Shown here in pieces: positions 1 through 9,403 of a DNA stretch of 64,000 nucleotides. The stretch is from contig NZ_CAMQZG010000003.1 of the NCBI RefSeq assembly GCF_947039605.1, positions 1-64,000 of the forward strand, read 5' to 3'. Below the pieces are notes generated by a model. The model worked only from the letters and a program-made list of their open reading frames with translations. It was not told the origin of the DNA and made no database searches. The DNA comes from an uncultured Clostridium sp. (GTDB lineage: Bacteria > Bacillota > Clostridia > Clostridiales > Clostridiaceae). How positions within the stretch are numbered: position 1 is the first letter of the stretch; every line of letters begins with the position of its first letter. The position numbers and the translations under genes were made by a program.

Positions 1-472
1 CATCTTTTCTTGCAGTATATTGCTGATCATAGTTTGGTACAACATCCTCATAAAAGTCTTCTGATTTAATACCAACAGTATCAGCTTTTATTCTTTCAAA
101 TATATCTTTAGTAATAAGTATTACATCTTCACCTTTATCACTTAACCCTTTACATATTTGAATTATTCTATTATCAGCTTTATTAACATCCCATGATTTT
201 GGTATATCAACATCATAATCTGCGCTTTCAATTCTAATTTCTCCACCAGACTCTGTTAAAACACCGTCACTTAATTTCCCATTTTCTCTTAACCCATCTA
301 ACAGTCTTGCAACATGTCTAGCATTTACACCTAGATCATTGTTACCTTTCTTCATATTATCCAATTCTTCTAACACCACATCTGGGATAACTACATAGTT
401 ATCATTAAATGAAAATAGTGCTTTAGGTGAGTGTAATAATACATTAGTATCTAGTACATAAGTTTTTTTCAA
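1..472 (-). CDS. PIN-domain PhoH family protein (5' part; gene runs off the window)
   Basis: The reverse strand from 472 opens with TTG after a CTAAAGGAG ribosome site and reads without stops to the window edge (157 codons seen). The protein begins MKKTYVLDTNVLLHSP, the classic first acidic motif of a PIN nuclease fold, followed by PDVVLEELDNMKKG, a conserved middle part (ARHVARLLDGL) and ILITKDIFERIKA with the last acidic residues. This N-terminal PIN domain fused to a C-terminal PhoH ATPase is the known architecture of Bacillus YlaK and clostridial PhoH proteins. The ATPase half lies outside the window, so the fusion is inferred from family knowledge. It is divergent from birA. Likely role: RNA-related ATPase/nuclease, poorly defined in the family. 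Confidence 0.85.
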   Translation of the reverse strand, partial: MKKTYVLDTNVLLHSPKALFSFNDNYVVIPDVVLEELDNMKKGNNDLGVNARHVARLLDGLRENGKLSDGVLTESGGEIRIESADYDVDIPKSWDVNKADNRIIQICKGLSDKGEDVILITKDIFERIKADTVGIKSEDFYEDVVPNYDQQYTARKD

Positions 473-614
473 AGAAATCCACTCCTTTAGGAAACTCTTT
501 CACTTTTACTATTATTATATGCAGTACTTTCAATAACTCTATTAAATACTTCCCCCTATCTTTTTAATTTTTATTTCTTTATAATAGAAATAAAATCCAA
601 AATAAGGAGCTCTT

Positions 615-1385
615 ATGAATATAAACTTACTAGAAAATAACATACTTGATAATAAATTTAAAAGTTCTATTATATACTATGAAACAATTGACTCTACAAA
701 TACATATTGTAAAAATAATTTTTCTGAATTAGAAGATAAATCTATAATAATTGCTAAAACTCAAACTTTAGGGCGTGGGAAAAATAATAGAACATGGTTT
801 TCTCCAATGGGTGGCATATATCTTTCAATTTTACTAAAAGAGAATCTAACAAATATTGAATTAATGCCCTTACTAACTTCACTTTCAATTGTAAGAGCTT
901 TTAAAAAGCTTAATATGGATATGATGATAAAATGGCCTAATGATATTATTGTTAATAATAAAAAAGCAGGTGGGATTTTAGTTGAATCTAAAATTTCAAA
1001 AGGTGCAGTTGCCTGCCTTGTAGTAGGAATAGGATTAAATGTTAGATCATTACTTCCAAGTTATGAAGTTAAAAATAAATTTATAGCTTTAAATGAAATT
1101 AACTCCACACTTCCAAGTGATGAACTTATAATATCAACTATAATTAATGAATTTACATCTTTACTTAATAAATCAAATACAGAGCTAATTGAAGAATATA
1201 GATTATATTCCATTCTACAAAATAGAAATGTAAATCTTGTATCAGATGATGAGCGTATGCTAAATGTCAAAGTACTAGATATAAATATAGATGGTTCACT
1301 TAAACTTTTAAATATACAAACCAATACTGAATTTTCTATACACTCTGGTGAATTTTCAATAACAGGCTTAAAAGACTATATATAA
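615..1385 (+). CDS. birA: Biotin--[acetyl-CoA-carboxylase] ligase, class I (no DNA-binding domain)
   Basis: Activates biotin to biotinyl-AMP and attaches it to the lysine of carboxylase carrier proteins. Visible motifs: the biotinyl-AMP loop GRGKNNRTW (about residues 53-61), KWPNDI (106-111) and KAGGILVE (117-124), followed by the VVGIGLNV strand. At 256 residues it has the catalytic and C-terminal SH3-like domains but lacks the N-terminal winged helix of bifunctional BirA, so it should be enzyme only, without a repressor role. The ATG follows AAGGAGCTCTT at good spacing. It is a single-gene unit ending at a hairpin shared with the convergent gene downstream. Confidence 0.93.
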   Translation: MNINLLENNILDNKFKSSIIYYETIDSTNTYCKNNFSELEDKSIIIAKTQTLGRGKNNRTWFSPMGGIYLSILLKENLTNIELMPLLTSLSIVRAFKKLNMDMMIKWPNDIIVNNKKAGGILVESKISKGAVACLVVGIGLNVRSLLPSYEVKNKFIALNEINSTLPSDELIISTIINEFTSLLNKSNTELIEEYRLYSILQNRNVNLVSDDERMLNVKVLDINIDGSLKLLNIQTNTEFSIHSGEFSITGLKDYI

Positions 1386-1392
1386 GAAAAAG

Positions 1393-1413
1393 ACCGAGGC
1401 TTTAAGCCTCGGT
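1393..1413. terminator. Bidirectional rho-independent terminator
   Basis: Perfect stem ACCGAGGC/GCCTCGGT with a 5-nt loop (TTTAA) sits between the convergent birA and the secreted OB-fold gene. The T-rich run is better on the reverse strand (TCTTTTTC), so it mainly ends the reverse gene. Confidence 0.85.
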
Positions 1414-2237
1414 TACTCTTTTACTTTATTCTCTTTAGAGTCCTCTTCTTTAGGACTATTAGTTTCTTTACTCTCTACTTTTTCTTTTTTCTCATCACTT
1501 GATGTCTTTTCTGCTTTTTCTATTTTCTCTGCTTCTATCTTAGAATCAGTCTTTTCATCTTTCTTGTCTTTTTCTATCTTTTCACTTGATGTTTTTTTCT
1601 CATCTTTTTTCTCAGAAACATCTTTAGAATGAGTTTTCTTATCTTCTACTTTTTTTTCTTTCTTATCAGATTTTCTATCATTTCCGCACTTATCTTCTTT
1701 AGTGTTTTTTTCTTCTTTCTCTTCACATTTATCTTTTTCTTTATATTTATCTTTGTTATACTCTTTTTTATTTACATCTATAACTTTTATAACCTTAGTA
1801 TTTTCAAGTAAAATTTTATTTCCTTTAATTTCTTTAAGAGTTCCGACTACTATAACTTCATCTCCCTCTTTGCATTTTGATGCCTCAGCTTTATTAGTTA
1901 TACATTTAGCTTTTTTCATTGAACTATCTTTACTCATAATATAACTTTGATCATCACTTACTTTAAGTTTACATACTTTAATTTTTAAAGTTATTTCTTT
2001 TCCCATATTAGAATCATATTTTTCTTTATCACTCTTAAATCTTAAAACATCATCAATTGAATGTTCACTAGCAGATGTTTTCTCTGCCTTCTCCTTAGTA
2101 TCTTCTACTTTCTTCTCTGCTTCAACCCAGATTGTCTCATATCTCTCCTCTACAACTGGTTTTGCATAACATGTTGCACCTATAGGTAGTAATGATATTG
2201 CAAGTGTTGCACATATCGTTCTTAAATTTTTGTTCAT
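1413..2237 (-). CDS. Secreted OB-fold protein with a long Lys/Glu-rich tail
   Basis: 274 residues. Residues 1-25 form a signal peptide (MNKNLRTIC then a hydrophobic run ending ATCYA). Residues about 60-155 read as a five-strand OB-like domain (GKEITLKIKVCKL... GDEVIVVGTLKEIKGNKILLENTKVIKV), similar in pattern to the tRNA_anti-like OB domains of clostridial exported proteins. From about 158 to the end the chain is almost only Lys, Glu, Asp, Ser and Thr, a disordered polyampholyte tail. There is no LPXTG or lipobox. Function is unknown; a cell-wall- or polymer-associated role is only inference. It is a monocistronic gene, divergent from the exonuclease gene and with a good GGAGGAAACAG ribosome site before its ATG. 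Confidence 0.75.
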   Translation of the reverse strand: MNKNLRTICATLAISLLPIGATCYAKPVVEERYETIWVEAEKKVEDTKEKAEKTSASEHSIDDVLRFKSDKEKYDSNMGKEITLKIKVCKLKVSDDQSYIMSKDSSMKKAKCITNKAEASKCKEGDEVIVVGTLKEIKGNKILLENTKVIKVIDVNKKEYNKDKYKEKDKCEEKEEKNTKEDKCGNDRKSDKKEKKVEDKKTHSKDVSEKKDEKKTSSEKIEKDKKDEKTDSKIEAEKIEKAEKTSSDEKKEKVESKETNSPKEEDSKENKVKE

Positions 2238-2382
2238 TCTGTTTCCTCCTAAATGAAATACTACAAATAATATGCCACGTTTTCATCTTTTTTATACATT
2301 TGTATTAAATTTTTATTTATTGCAGTTTTTATGTAAAGTGTATTATTATATATATATACTTAGATTTTAAGGAGCATTAAAA

Positions 2383-3003
2383 ATGAAATTATTATTTTTT
2401 GATACAGAAACAACAAGCATAAGACCAGGTAGCATATGCCAATTAAGTTATATACTTACTGACACAGACTGCAAACCACAAAAAACAACAGGACATAACT
2501 TCTTCTTTACAGTTGAAGAAATGGACCCTGAAGCTCAAAAAGTTCATGGATTCTCACTTGAAAAGTTATATGAACTAAGTAAAGGGCAATATTTTGAAGA
2601 TCAATTTGAAACATTCATAGAGGATTTTACAAATGCTGATTTTGTAATAGGACACAATGTCCCATTTGACATAAAATTTTTAAAGCATGAACTAGAAGCA
2701 CTTTATATGGATACAGAATATCAACCTAAAAACATATTCTGTACAATGAAATACTACAAAGATGTATGCAAAATCATGAAGCCATCTGGTGGATATAAAA
2801 ATCCTAAACTTGCAGAAGCAGTTAATTTCCTTGGAATAACAGATGAAAAAATTGTTGAAACAGCAAATAAACTTTTTGATGGTAGTGGAAATTATCATGA
2901 TGCTAGATTTGATACAGCTGCTACTTATTTAGTAGTTATAGAAGGAATCAAAAAAGGTCTTATACCTAGAAATTACTTTACCAATATACTTAGTTTTAAG
3001 TAA
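2383..3003 (+). CDS. DnaQ-like 3'-5' exonuclease (DEDDh)
   Basis: 206-residue single-domain exonuclease of the DnaQ/RNase T superfamily. The acidic residues are visible: FFDTETTS (D7, E9, motif ExoI), IGHNVPFD (D96, ExoII) and the YHDARFDTA block (H172, D177, ExoIII with the h-type histidine). It needs two metal ions for 3'-5' hydrolysis of single-stranded ends. It lacks polymerase or GIY-YIG fusion domains, so the physiological substrate (DNA proofreading in trans, or RNA trimming) cannot be told from sequence. ATG follows AAGGAGCATTAAAA. It is convergent with recQ, sharing the terminator hairpin. Confidence 0.88.
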   Translation: MKLLFFDTETTSIRPGSICQLSYILTDTDCKPQKTTGHNFFFTVEEMDPEAQKVHGFSLEKLYELSKGQYFEDQFETFIEDFTNADFVIGHNVPFDIKFLKHELEALYMDTEYQPKNIFCTMKYYKDVCKIMKPSGGYKNPKLAEAVNFLGITDEKIVETANKLFDGSGNYHDARFDTAATYLVVIEGIKKGLIPRNYFTNILSFK

Positions 3004-3012
3004 AATCAACTT

Positions 3013-3050
3013 AAAAAAAGTAGCTACGCATGTGCATAGCTACTTTTTTT
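3013..3050. terminator. Bidirectional terminator between exonuclease gene and recQ
   Basis: A7-GTAGCTA stem pairs with TAGCTAC-T7 around an 8-nt loop. A runs on both sides make it work on both strands; the recQ stop codon lies at its right edge. Confidence 0.9.
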
Positions 3051-5496
3051 AGACATTTAATATATATTTATTTAATATGATAGCTCTTATGCTCTCATAT
3101 CTAAACTCTCTTGGTAGTTCCTTTTTTAATTTTGCTATATTATCTATACCAAGCTTATCACAAGCAGTCATTATTGCCTGTTCTTCACTATCTGAATAAT
3201 ACTTTTCAAGATTTAGCTCAAATGTATATTCATTTCCATCCATAATATATTCTGTTACGTATCCAAGGATTGTAGAGATAGAAAGTTCTAATATTTTTGA
3301 AATATCATCTAATGCTGTTTTGTTTTTTAATTCATCTATTGTAATTTCTTTTGCTGTTCTTGTTTCGCCATCAATTACAACTTTTCTTCTTTTTTTCTCA
3401 ATCCACTGAGTAGAAATATTATTTTCTAAAATATAAGCATTAACTACATCTAAGAATGCACTAGCATAATTTTCTACCTTTTTAGGACCAACTCCCGAAA
3501 TATCTGTAAATTCATCTGTATCTTTTGGGAATCTACCACTCATTTCTTTTAAAGAATTTAATGGCAGAATATATGATTTATACGTATTTTCTTTTTTAGC
3601 AAGAGTATCTCTAACCTCTAAAAGCTTTTCTAGTAGTTCGTTATTACTAATAACATCTAAAGGCATGCTATCTAATTCTTTTTTTACAGCAGTTTTAGTT
3701 CCAATAGTAACCTCAACTTTAATATCATTATCAGAAACATACTCTTTTATGATATCAATAAATCTCTCACCATAATTCTCATATCTTTTCTCACCAACAC
3801 CCTGAACACTTATAAATTCTTCTTTAGTTCTTGGGTATCTAATAGACATTTCTTTTAAACTTGAATCTCCAAATATTGCATAAGGAGGTATTCCCTTCTC
3901 AATCGAGATTTCATATCTAATTTCTTTTAAGATAGTATATAGTTCGTTTTCTTTCTCTATATTACGTCTTATTTTAACTTCTTTAAATACTACAAGTTTA
4001 TTTCCCTTTAAAATATCCATAGAAGTTTGATTAACAAATATAGTAGGATATTCACTAGGAGTCATGCTTAAATATCCATGAGAGATTAGTGTATTAATAA
4101 ATTCTTTTAAATCATCCTTTGTATACTCTCTCATAAGCCCATAAGTAGATACTGTATTAAACCCAAGGTCTAATATCTTTTTAACCTTAGAACCTCTTAA
4201 AACATCCACTATAACCCCTACGCCGTAAGGTCTTTTCATTCTATAAACACAAGATAAAACTTTTTGTGCCTCAAGTGTTCTATCAATCTCTTCACCCTCA
4301 ACTAAACAGTTACTACAATTATCACATTTTTCATTAGCCTCTTCACCAAAATGATTTAAAATATATGCTCTATAACAACCATTACTATAAACATAATCTA
4401 GCATTTTTTGAAGTTTTTTAAATGATTCTTCTTTTCTATCAAAATTAAGTACTGATATATCTATAAGATATTTTTGTGTTTGAACATCTGCACTTGAAAA
4501 TAATAAGATAGCTTTACTTTTTTCTCCATCTCTACCTGCTCTACCTATCTCTTGATAGTAAGCCTCTATACTTTGTGGCATAGCATAATGTATAACAAAT
4601 CTAACGTTAGGTTTATCTATTCCCATACCAAAGGCATTTGTTGCAACCATTATTGAAACTTTATCAAATATAAAGTCCTCTTGATTTTGTCTTCTTTCTT
4701 GATCAGACAATCCAGCATGATATTTCAATGTAGGGATATTATTTTTCATTAAAAATGCCCACATCAATTCAACTTCTTTTCTAGTTGAAGCATATATTAT
4801 TCCACTCTCTGATATATTCTCTTTTATATATTCTAAAACATAAGACTTCTTGTCTACACCTTTTAAAACTTCAATCTCTATATTTTCTCTATCAAACCCT
4901 GTTACAAAAACATTTGGTTCTATAAGTCCTAATATATTTAATATATCATCCCTAACAGCACTAGAGGCTGTAGCTGTAAATGCTGTAATAACAGGACGTT
5001 CATTTAATTTATATATAAATGGAACTATATTTTTATAGCTCGTTCTAAAATCATGTCCCCATTGTGATACGCAGTGAGCTTCATCTATAGCTACTTGAGC
5101 AACTTTAATACTATTCAGTACATTTATAAGCTCCATACTATTTAATCTCTCTGGTGCTATGTATAACAGTTTTAAATCATTATTTCTAATTCTAAATAAA
5201 ATTTCTTCTTGTTCTATAGCACTAAGTGTACTATTTAAAAATGCAGAATTTATTCCTATCTCATTTAAAGTATCTACCTGATCCTTCATTAAAGATATTA
5301 ATGGTGAGATAACTATTGTAATTCCATCTAAAACAAGTGCTGGAATTTGATAACAAACAGATTTACCTCCACCAGTAGGCATAACCCCAAGAGTATCTCT
5401 TCTATCTAAAACAGATTTTATTATTTCTTCCTGCCCTTTTTTAAAATCTTTATACCCATAAATTTTTTCTAATAAATTTTTAGCTTTTAAAATCAA
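3049..5496 (-). CDS. recQ: ATP-dependent DNA helicase RecQ, with tandem HRDC domains
   Basis: 3'-5' DNA helicase for recombinational repair. Walker A MPTGGGKS (about 39-46), DEAH box (138-141), the aromatic-rich loop SQWGHDFR and motif VI region YYQEIGRAGRDG are intact. The RQC zinc site is visible as a Cys cluster (CYRAY...KCDNCSNC, about residues 375-400). Two HRDC modules follow (about 520-595 and 630-705; SVQGVGEKR and DISGVGPKKV turns), then a C-terminal helix-turn-helix segment that resembles the HTH_40 domain of Bacillus RecQ. 815 residues, longer than the E. coli enzyme because of the extra HRDC and HTH parts. ATG at 5496; the TACCTCCGA complement upstream (GGAGG) fits. Confidence 0.95.
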   Translation of the reverse strand: MILKAKNLLEKIYGYKDFKKGQEEIIKSVLDRRDTLGVMPTGGGKSVCYQIPALVLDGITIVISPLISLMKDQVDTLNEIGINSAFLNSTLSAIEQEEILFRIRNNDLKLLYIAPERLNSMELINVLNSIKVAQVAIDEAHCVSQWGHDFRTSYKNIVPFIYKLNERPVITAFTATASSAVRDDILNILGLIEPNVFVTGFDRENIEIEVLKGVDKKSYVLEYIKENISESGIIYASTRKEVELMWAFLMKNNIPTLKYHAGLSDQERRQNQEDFIFDKVSIMVATNAFGMGIDKPNVRFVIHYAMPQSIEAYYQEIGRAGRDGEKSKAILLFSSADVQTQKYLIDISVLNFDRKEESFKKLQKMLDYVYSNGCYRAYILNHFGEEANEKCDNCSNCLVEGEEIDRTLEAQKVLSCVYRMKRPYGVGVIVDVLRGSKVKKILDLGFNTVSTYGLMREYTKDDLKEFINTLISHGYLSMTPSEYPTIFVNQTSMDILKGNKLVVFKEVKIRRNIEKENELYTILKEIRYEISIEKGIPPYAIFGDSSLKEMSIRYPRTKEEFISVQGVGEKRYENYGERFIDIIKEYVSDNDIKVEVTIGTKTAVKKELDSMPLDVISNNELLEKLLEVRDTLAKKENTYKSYILPLNSLKEMSGRFPKDTDEFTDISGVGPKKVENYASAFLDVVNAYILENNISTQWIEKKRRKVVIDGETRTAKEITIDELKNKTALDDISKILELSISTILGYVTEYIMDGNEYTFELNLEKYYSDSEEQAIMTACDKLGIDNIAKLKKELPREFRYESIRAIILNKYILNV

Positions 5497-5563
5497 TATA
5501 TTTACCTCCGAAGTTCCTTTTAACTTTAATTATTAACTAATTTATAGTTTATCATACAAAAGA

Positions 5564-5595
5564 AAAAGATGCCTAAATTACTTTAGACATCTTTT
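5564..5595 (-). terminator. Terminator of the iscS-thiI operon
   Basis: On the reverse strand AAAAGATGTCTAAA pairs with TTTAGGCATCTTTT (one mismatch) followed by T-rich sequence, directly after the thiI stop. Confidence 0.8.
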
Positions 5596-5599
5596 AGAA

Positions 5600-6754
5600 T
5601 TAGAAAGTATAAACTTCCATTTCTTCTATAGCTTTTTCAACTAACTTTTCAACATCAAGAACCTCTTCTGATTTTTTCATATCTTCAAGTCTTGGTTTTG
5701 TCTTAGGATGCTTTGGAACGAATATTGTACAACAATCTTCATATGGAAGAATTGAAGTTTCGTATGTTCCTATCTCTCTTGCAACATCCATTATTTCTTC
5801 TTTATCCATTGTGATAAGTGGTCTAAATACTGGTCTATCAGCACAGTCACTACTTACAATAAGTCCTTCCATTGTTTGAGATGCAACTTGCCCTATACTT
5901 TCTCCTGAAGCAACTGATTGTATTCCTTTTTTCTCTGCAAGAGAACAAGCAACTCTCATCATGAATCTTCTCATAAGTATTGTAAGCTCATCTTCTTTAC
6001 ACTTATCTATTATTTCCATTTGAATTTCTGTAAATGGAACAACATATAAATTGATTTTCTCTGTATATCCTGCAAGTATTTTTGCTAAATCTTTAACTTT
6101 ATCCTTAGCACGCTCTGATGTATATGGGTGTGAGTGATAATAAACACAGTTTACTTCAACTCCTCTTTTAGCTAACTGATAACCAGCTACCGGTGAATCT
6201 ATACCACCTGAAAGCATAAGCATTGTACTTCCATTCATACCATAAGGTAATCCTCTTACAGCTTTAACTATATCATGGTTAGTCCATACATAAGCATGTT
6301 CTCTAATTTCTATCTTAACTAAACATTCAGGATCTTTTATTTTAACTGAAACTTCGCCGCCCATGCCTTGAAGTACATATCCACCAACTTCTCTTGAAAC
6401 TTCCATTGAGTTTTTAGGGAATCTTTTATCAGCTCTGTTAGTTTCAACTTTAAAAGTCTTTACTCCTGATTCTTTAACTTTATCTAAAGCTAAATCTTTA
6501 ATTTGATCATAGTCTCTATCAATTTTAGTGACAATAACAAGTTCTGTTATTCCAAAAACTTTTCTTACTATTTGAATAACTTCTTCAAGATTTTCACTTT
6601 CAATGAACCATCTTCCTTGATCTGAGAATATTCTATGTTCTACATTTTTAAGTTTCTTTTGAATATTACTTCTAAGTTTACTTTCAAATTTACCTTTGTT
6701 AAGTCCTTTTAAAAATATCTCAGGTGCATATTTAACTAATATTAATTTTTTCAT
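5600..6754 (-). CDS. thiI: tRNA 4-thiouridine synthase ThiI
   Basis: Adenylates uridine-8 of tRNA and transfers sulfur to make s4U; in some bacteria it also supports thiazole synthesis. An N-terminal ferredoxin-like/THUMP region (about 1-165) is followed by the PP-loop ATPase with the ThiI signature SGGIDSPVAG (182-191) and ASGESIGQVASQ. It has 384 residues and stops after the ATPase domain: the C-terminal rhodanese of E. coli ThiI is missing, as is usual in Firmicutes. A Cys pair (341-342, EDCCTIF) is near the C-terminus. The ATG overlaps the TGA of the upstream cysteine desulfurase (ATGA), so the two are translationally coupled and IscS is the obvious sulfur donor. Confidence 0.95.
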   Translation of the reverse strand: MKKLILVKYAPEIFLKGLNKGKFESKLRSNIQKKLKNVEHRIFSDQGRWFIESENLEEVIQIVRKVFGITELVIVTKIDRDYDQIKDLALDKVKESGVKTFKVETNRADKRFPKNSMEVSREVGGYVLQGMGGEVSVKIKDPECLVKIEIREHAYVWTNHDIVKAVRGLPYGMNGSTMLMLSGGIDSPVAGYQLAKRGVEVNCVYYHSHPYTSERAKDKVKDLAKILAGYTEKINLYVVPFTEIQMEIIDKCKEDELTILMRRFMMRVACSLAEKKGIQSVASGESIGQVASQTMEGLIVSSDCADRPVFRPLITMDKEEIMDVAREIGTYETSILPYEDCCTIFVPKHPKTKPRLEDMKKSEEVLDVEKLVEKAIEEMEVYTF

Positions 6755-7896
6755 CTTTTAAATCTCCTTAAGAATAATAATGATTTCTTTAAAGCGGCAA
6801 TAACATAATCGGCTTCATCTTTAGTATTCTCTCCAGAAAAACTAAATCTTATAGCACTTTCTATTTCATTTGGCTTTAATCCTATAGCATTAAGAACATG
6901 ACTGCCCTTGCTTATAACTTTTTTTGATGAACAAGCTGAACCAGTTGAAATATATATATCACTATCTTCTAATAAATGAAGTAACACTTCTGCTCTTGCA
7001 CCTATAAATGATACATTTAAAATATAAGGACTCATAAAATCTTCAACCTTACTATTGATTCTTATATTTTCTATTTCACTTAATCTTTCAACAAAATAAG
7101 TTTTTAATTCTTTTACAGTTTCAAAACTCTTATCTAAATTTTGCATTGTAATTTCACATGCTTTTTGCATACCAATTATAGCTGGTAAATTTTCAGTTCC
7201 TGCTCTATGTCCTGATTCTTGACCCCCACCTGTTATAAGTGATGCAAAATTCAAGTCTTTTTTCATATATAAAAATCCAATACCCTTTGGACCATGTATT
7301 TTATGAGCTGATATACTATAAAAATCTATATTTAATTTTTTAACATCAACTTTAAACTTTCCATATCCTTGCACACCATCTACATGATACTTTGCTCTTT
7401 GGCTATTTTCTTTTATTATCTTCCCAATTGCCTCAAGGTCACTTATTGAACCAATTTCATTATTAACATGCATTATAGATACTAATACAGTATCTTTAGT
7501 AATGCTATTCTTAAGCACATCTAAGTCGATTCTTCCATTTGAATCTAAACCTAAATAAGTAACTCTAACCCCTTTAGCTTCTAATTCTCTGCAAGTATCT
7601 AAAACACTTGGGTGTTCAAATGCAGTTGTAATAATATGATTTCCTGGTTTTGCAATCCCTCTAAGGATTGTATTATTACCCTCACTACCACCTGATATAA
7701 ATAATATCTCTTCCTTAGTAGCATTTATAGTTTTAGCTATACCTTCTCTTGCCTCTATTAATCTTCTTTGGCATTTAAGACCTAATTTATGTAATGATGA
7801 TGGATTAGCATAATATTCTCTCATAGCTAAAGACATATCAACGCAAACTTCCTCGTATGCTTTAGTAGTTGCACTATTATCAAAATACACTTCCAT
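6751..7896 (-). CDS. iscS: Cysteine desulfurase, IscS/NifS type
   Basis: PLP enzyme that removes sulfur from cysteine as an enzyme persulfide. Numbered from the chosen start: DNSATTK at the N-terminus, PLP lysine in SISAHKIHGPKG (K199) and catalytic cysteine in STGSACSSK (C322), the class I long-loop arrangement. I chose the ATG at 7896 (381 aa): a nearby upstream ATG at 7914 is immediately followed by AAAGGAGAG, which is the ribosome site for the inner ATG, so the longer reading is unlikely. It overlaps thiI by ATGA. No iscU or regulator is adjacent, so the local job is most likely tRNA thiolation rather than general Fe-S assembly. Confidence 0.93.
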   Translation of the reverse strand: MEVYFDNSATTKAYEEVCVDMSLAMREYYANPSSLHKLGLKCQRRLIEAREGIAKTINATKEEILFISGGSEGNNTILRGIAKPGNHIITTAFEHPSVLDTCRELEAKGVRVTYLGLDSNGRIDLDVLKNSITKDTVLVSIMHVNNEIGSISDLEAIGKIIKENSQRAKYHVDGVQGYGKFKVDVKKLNIDFYSISAHKIHGPKGIGFLYMKKDLNFASLITGGGQESGHRAGTENLPAIIGMQKACEITMQNLDKSFETVKELKTYFVERLSEIENIRINSKVEDFMSPYILNVSFIGARAEVLLHLLEDSDIYISTGSACSSKKVISKGSHVLNAIGLKPNEIESAIRFSFSGENTKDEADYVIAALKKSLLFLRRFKR

Positions 7897-8023
7897 AACT
7901 AGCTCTCCTTTCATTTCTTTTTAAAATAACAAAATATATTTTAAAATCCTATTCTTAACTAATATATTCTAACACATATTTTTTTTAATTTCATTGTTTT
8001 TCAACAAAAGTATAGCCATAAAA

Positions 8024-8047
8024 GGCAGGAGATTACAATCCCCTGCC
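8024..8047 (-). terminator. Terminator of the thrC-thrB-ACT operon
   Basis: GC-rich stem GGCAGG.../...CCTGCC with inner GATT/AATC pairing, followed on the reverse strand by TTTTATGG. It lies just after the ACT-protein stop codon. Confidence 0.85.
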
Positions 8048-8054
8048 CAAAATT

Positions 8055-8492
8055 CTATTCCATTGCAACAAACTCTGTTTTTTCAACGCCATCAATACTA
8101 CCAATTTGACTTAATATTTCATATATATCAACATCTACAGATGATATATCAATAGTTATACTTACATATGCTGAATTGTTAATAGGTATACTTTGATCTA
8201 TTGTAAGGATATTAGCACCATATTCTGATAATAGATTTAATACACTTGATAAAACTCCTTTTTTGTGAGTAACAACCATATTAAATATAAACTTTTTACC
8301 ATATGATGTCTCTGAAAATTCAAAAACATAATCCTTATATTTATAATATACACTTCTACTTATACCTACTTGTTTTGTAGCTTCTGTTATTTCTCTAACA
8401 GTACCTTCTTTTAAAAGTCTCTTTGCTTTTATAACTTTCTCAAAAACTTCTGGTAATACTTTTTTATCAATAACTAGCCATTGATTCTTCAT
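8055..8492 (-). CDS. ACT domain protein, UPF0735/PheB family
   Basis: 145 residues. The N-terminal about 60 residues form a helical DNA-binding-like segment (TVREITEATKQVGISRSVYYKYKDYV, helix-turn-helix pattern) and the C-terminal 75 residues form one ACT domain (FNMVVTHKKGVLSSVLNLLSEYGANILTIDQS). This is the PheB/UPF0735 family, often encoded with homoserine dehydrogenase or homoserine kinase. It is last in the thrC-thrB-ACT operon, 9 bases after thrB. A regulatory role sensing an amino acid of the aspartate pathway is inferred from the fold and the context; no experiment on function is known to me. Confidence 0.88.
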   Translation of the reverse strand: MKNQWLVIDKKVLPEVFEKVIKAKRLLKEGTVREITEATKQVGISRSVYYKYKDYVFEFSETSYGKKFIFNMVVTHKKGVLSSVLNLLSEYGANILTIDQSIPINNSAYVSITIDISSVDVDIYEILSQIGSIDGVEKTEFVAME

Positions 8493-8501
8493 ATTTTAAA
8501 A

Positions 8502-9401
8502 TCACCTTTCTTCTACTATTGCCCCTATGTTGTCTGCCTTTAATTCTGAAATTGACCATTTAGTATCTAAATTTTTAACATCACAAGTTAACTTTTCAAA
8601 AATTATCTCTTCTGATTTTATAAGTTCCTTTATTCCCATAATAGTTGGACCTGCCCCACTTAAAAAACTACAGCTTATTTTGTTATCTTTTAATATATTC
8701 TTAATATTATCATAATCTGCTATATATTTCTTCCTATATGGTTCATGGAAAGTATCTGAACATGCTACATCTAATAAGTGATATTTTTTAGTGCAAAATG
8801 CACTTGTTGCAAGTGCCGCCCTACTAATATTATATACTCCATCACTGACAGAATAACTTTTTGGAAGTGCTTCTCTTGCCTCTTGTGTTGATAACTCAAA
8901 ACTTGGAATACATGCAAAAAATGACAAATTTCTATCTAAATCAATTTTATTATAATATACCATTCCATTTTCTACAATAGATACTACAAAACCACCAAGT
9001 AAAGCAGGCGCTACATTATCAGGATGTCCTTCTATTTCAGTCGCAATTTTTAATATTTCATGATTATCAAAAAGATTATTCAAGATTTTATTTCCTGCAA
9101 TAAGCCCTGCTATAATGCAACTTGAACTACTTCCTAGCCCTCTTGTTACCGGAATATCTTGTTTTAAAAGTTTAATTCTAAACCCTTTAATATCATAAGA
9201 TACTCGATTTAATAAATTAATCATAGAAGTATAAACTATATTGTTTTCATTAGAAAAATTTTTTTCAAAACCTTCAAACTCTAACCCCTTAGAAATTTCT
9301 TCTATTTCAAATATATTATATAAAGAAACTGCAAGACCCATAGTATCAAAACCTGCTCCGATATTAGCAGATGTTGCTGGAACTTTAATTATATAACTCA
9401 T
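8502..9401 (-). CDS. thrB: Homoserine kinase
   Basis: Phosphorylates L-homoserine to O-phosphohomoserine, the substrate of ThrC encoded next to it. GHMP-kinase fold: N-terminal VPATSANIGAGFDTMG, the ATP loop PVTRGLGSSSSC (84-95) and the C-terminal GAGPTIMG motif are all intact. 299 residues is the normal length. It starts 2 bases after the thrC stop, which implies tight coupling. Homoserine dehydrogenase is not in this cluster and must be elsewhere. Confidence 0.95.
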   Translation of the reverse strand: MSYIIKVPATSANIGAGFDTMGLAVSLYNIFEIEEISKGLEFEGFEKNFSNENNIVYTSMINLLNRVSYDIKGFRIKLLKQDIPVTRGLGSSSSCIIAGLIAGNKILNNLFDNHEILKIATEIEGHPDNVAPALLGGFVVSIVENGMVYYNKIDLDRNLSFFACIPSFELSTQEAREALPKSYSVSDGVYNISRAALATSAFCTKKYHLLDVACSDTFHEPYRKKYIADYDNIKNILKDNKISCSFLSGAGPTIMGIKELIKSEEIIFEKLTCDVKNLDTKWSISELKADNIGAIVEER

Positions 9402-9403
9402 AA

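Noticed and set aside
1629..1944. Forward-strand Phe/Ser/Ile-rich frames
   Set aside because: They are the antisense of the Lys/Glu-rich tail of the secreted OB-fold protein (GAA/AAA runs read as TTC/TTT). They have no ribosome site and no domain.
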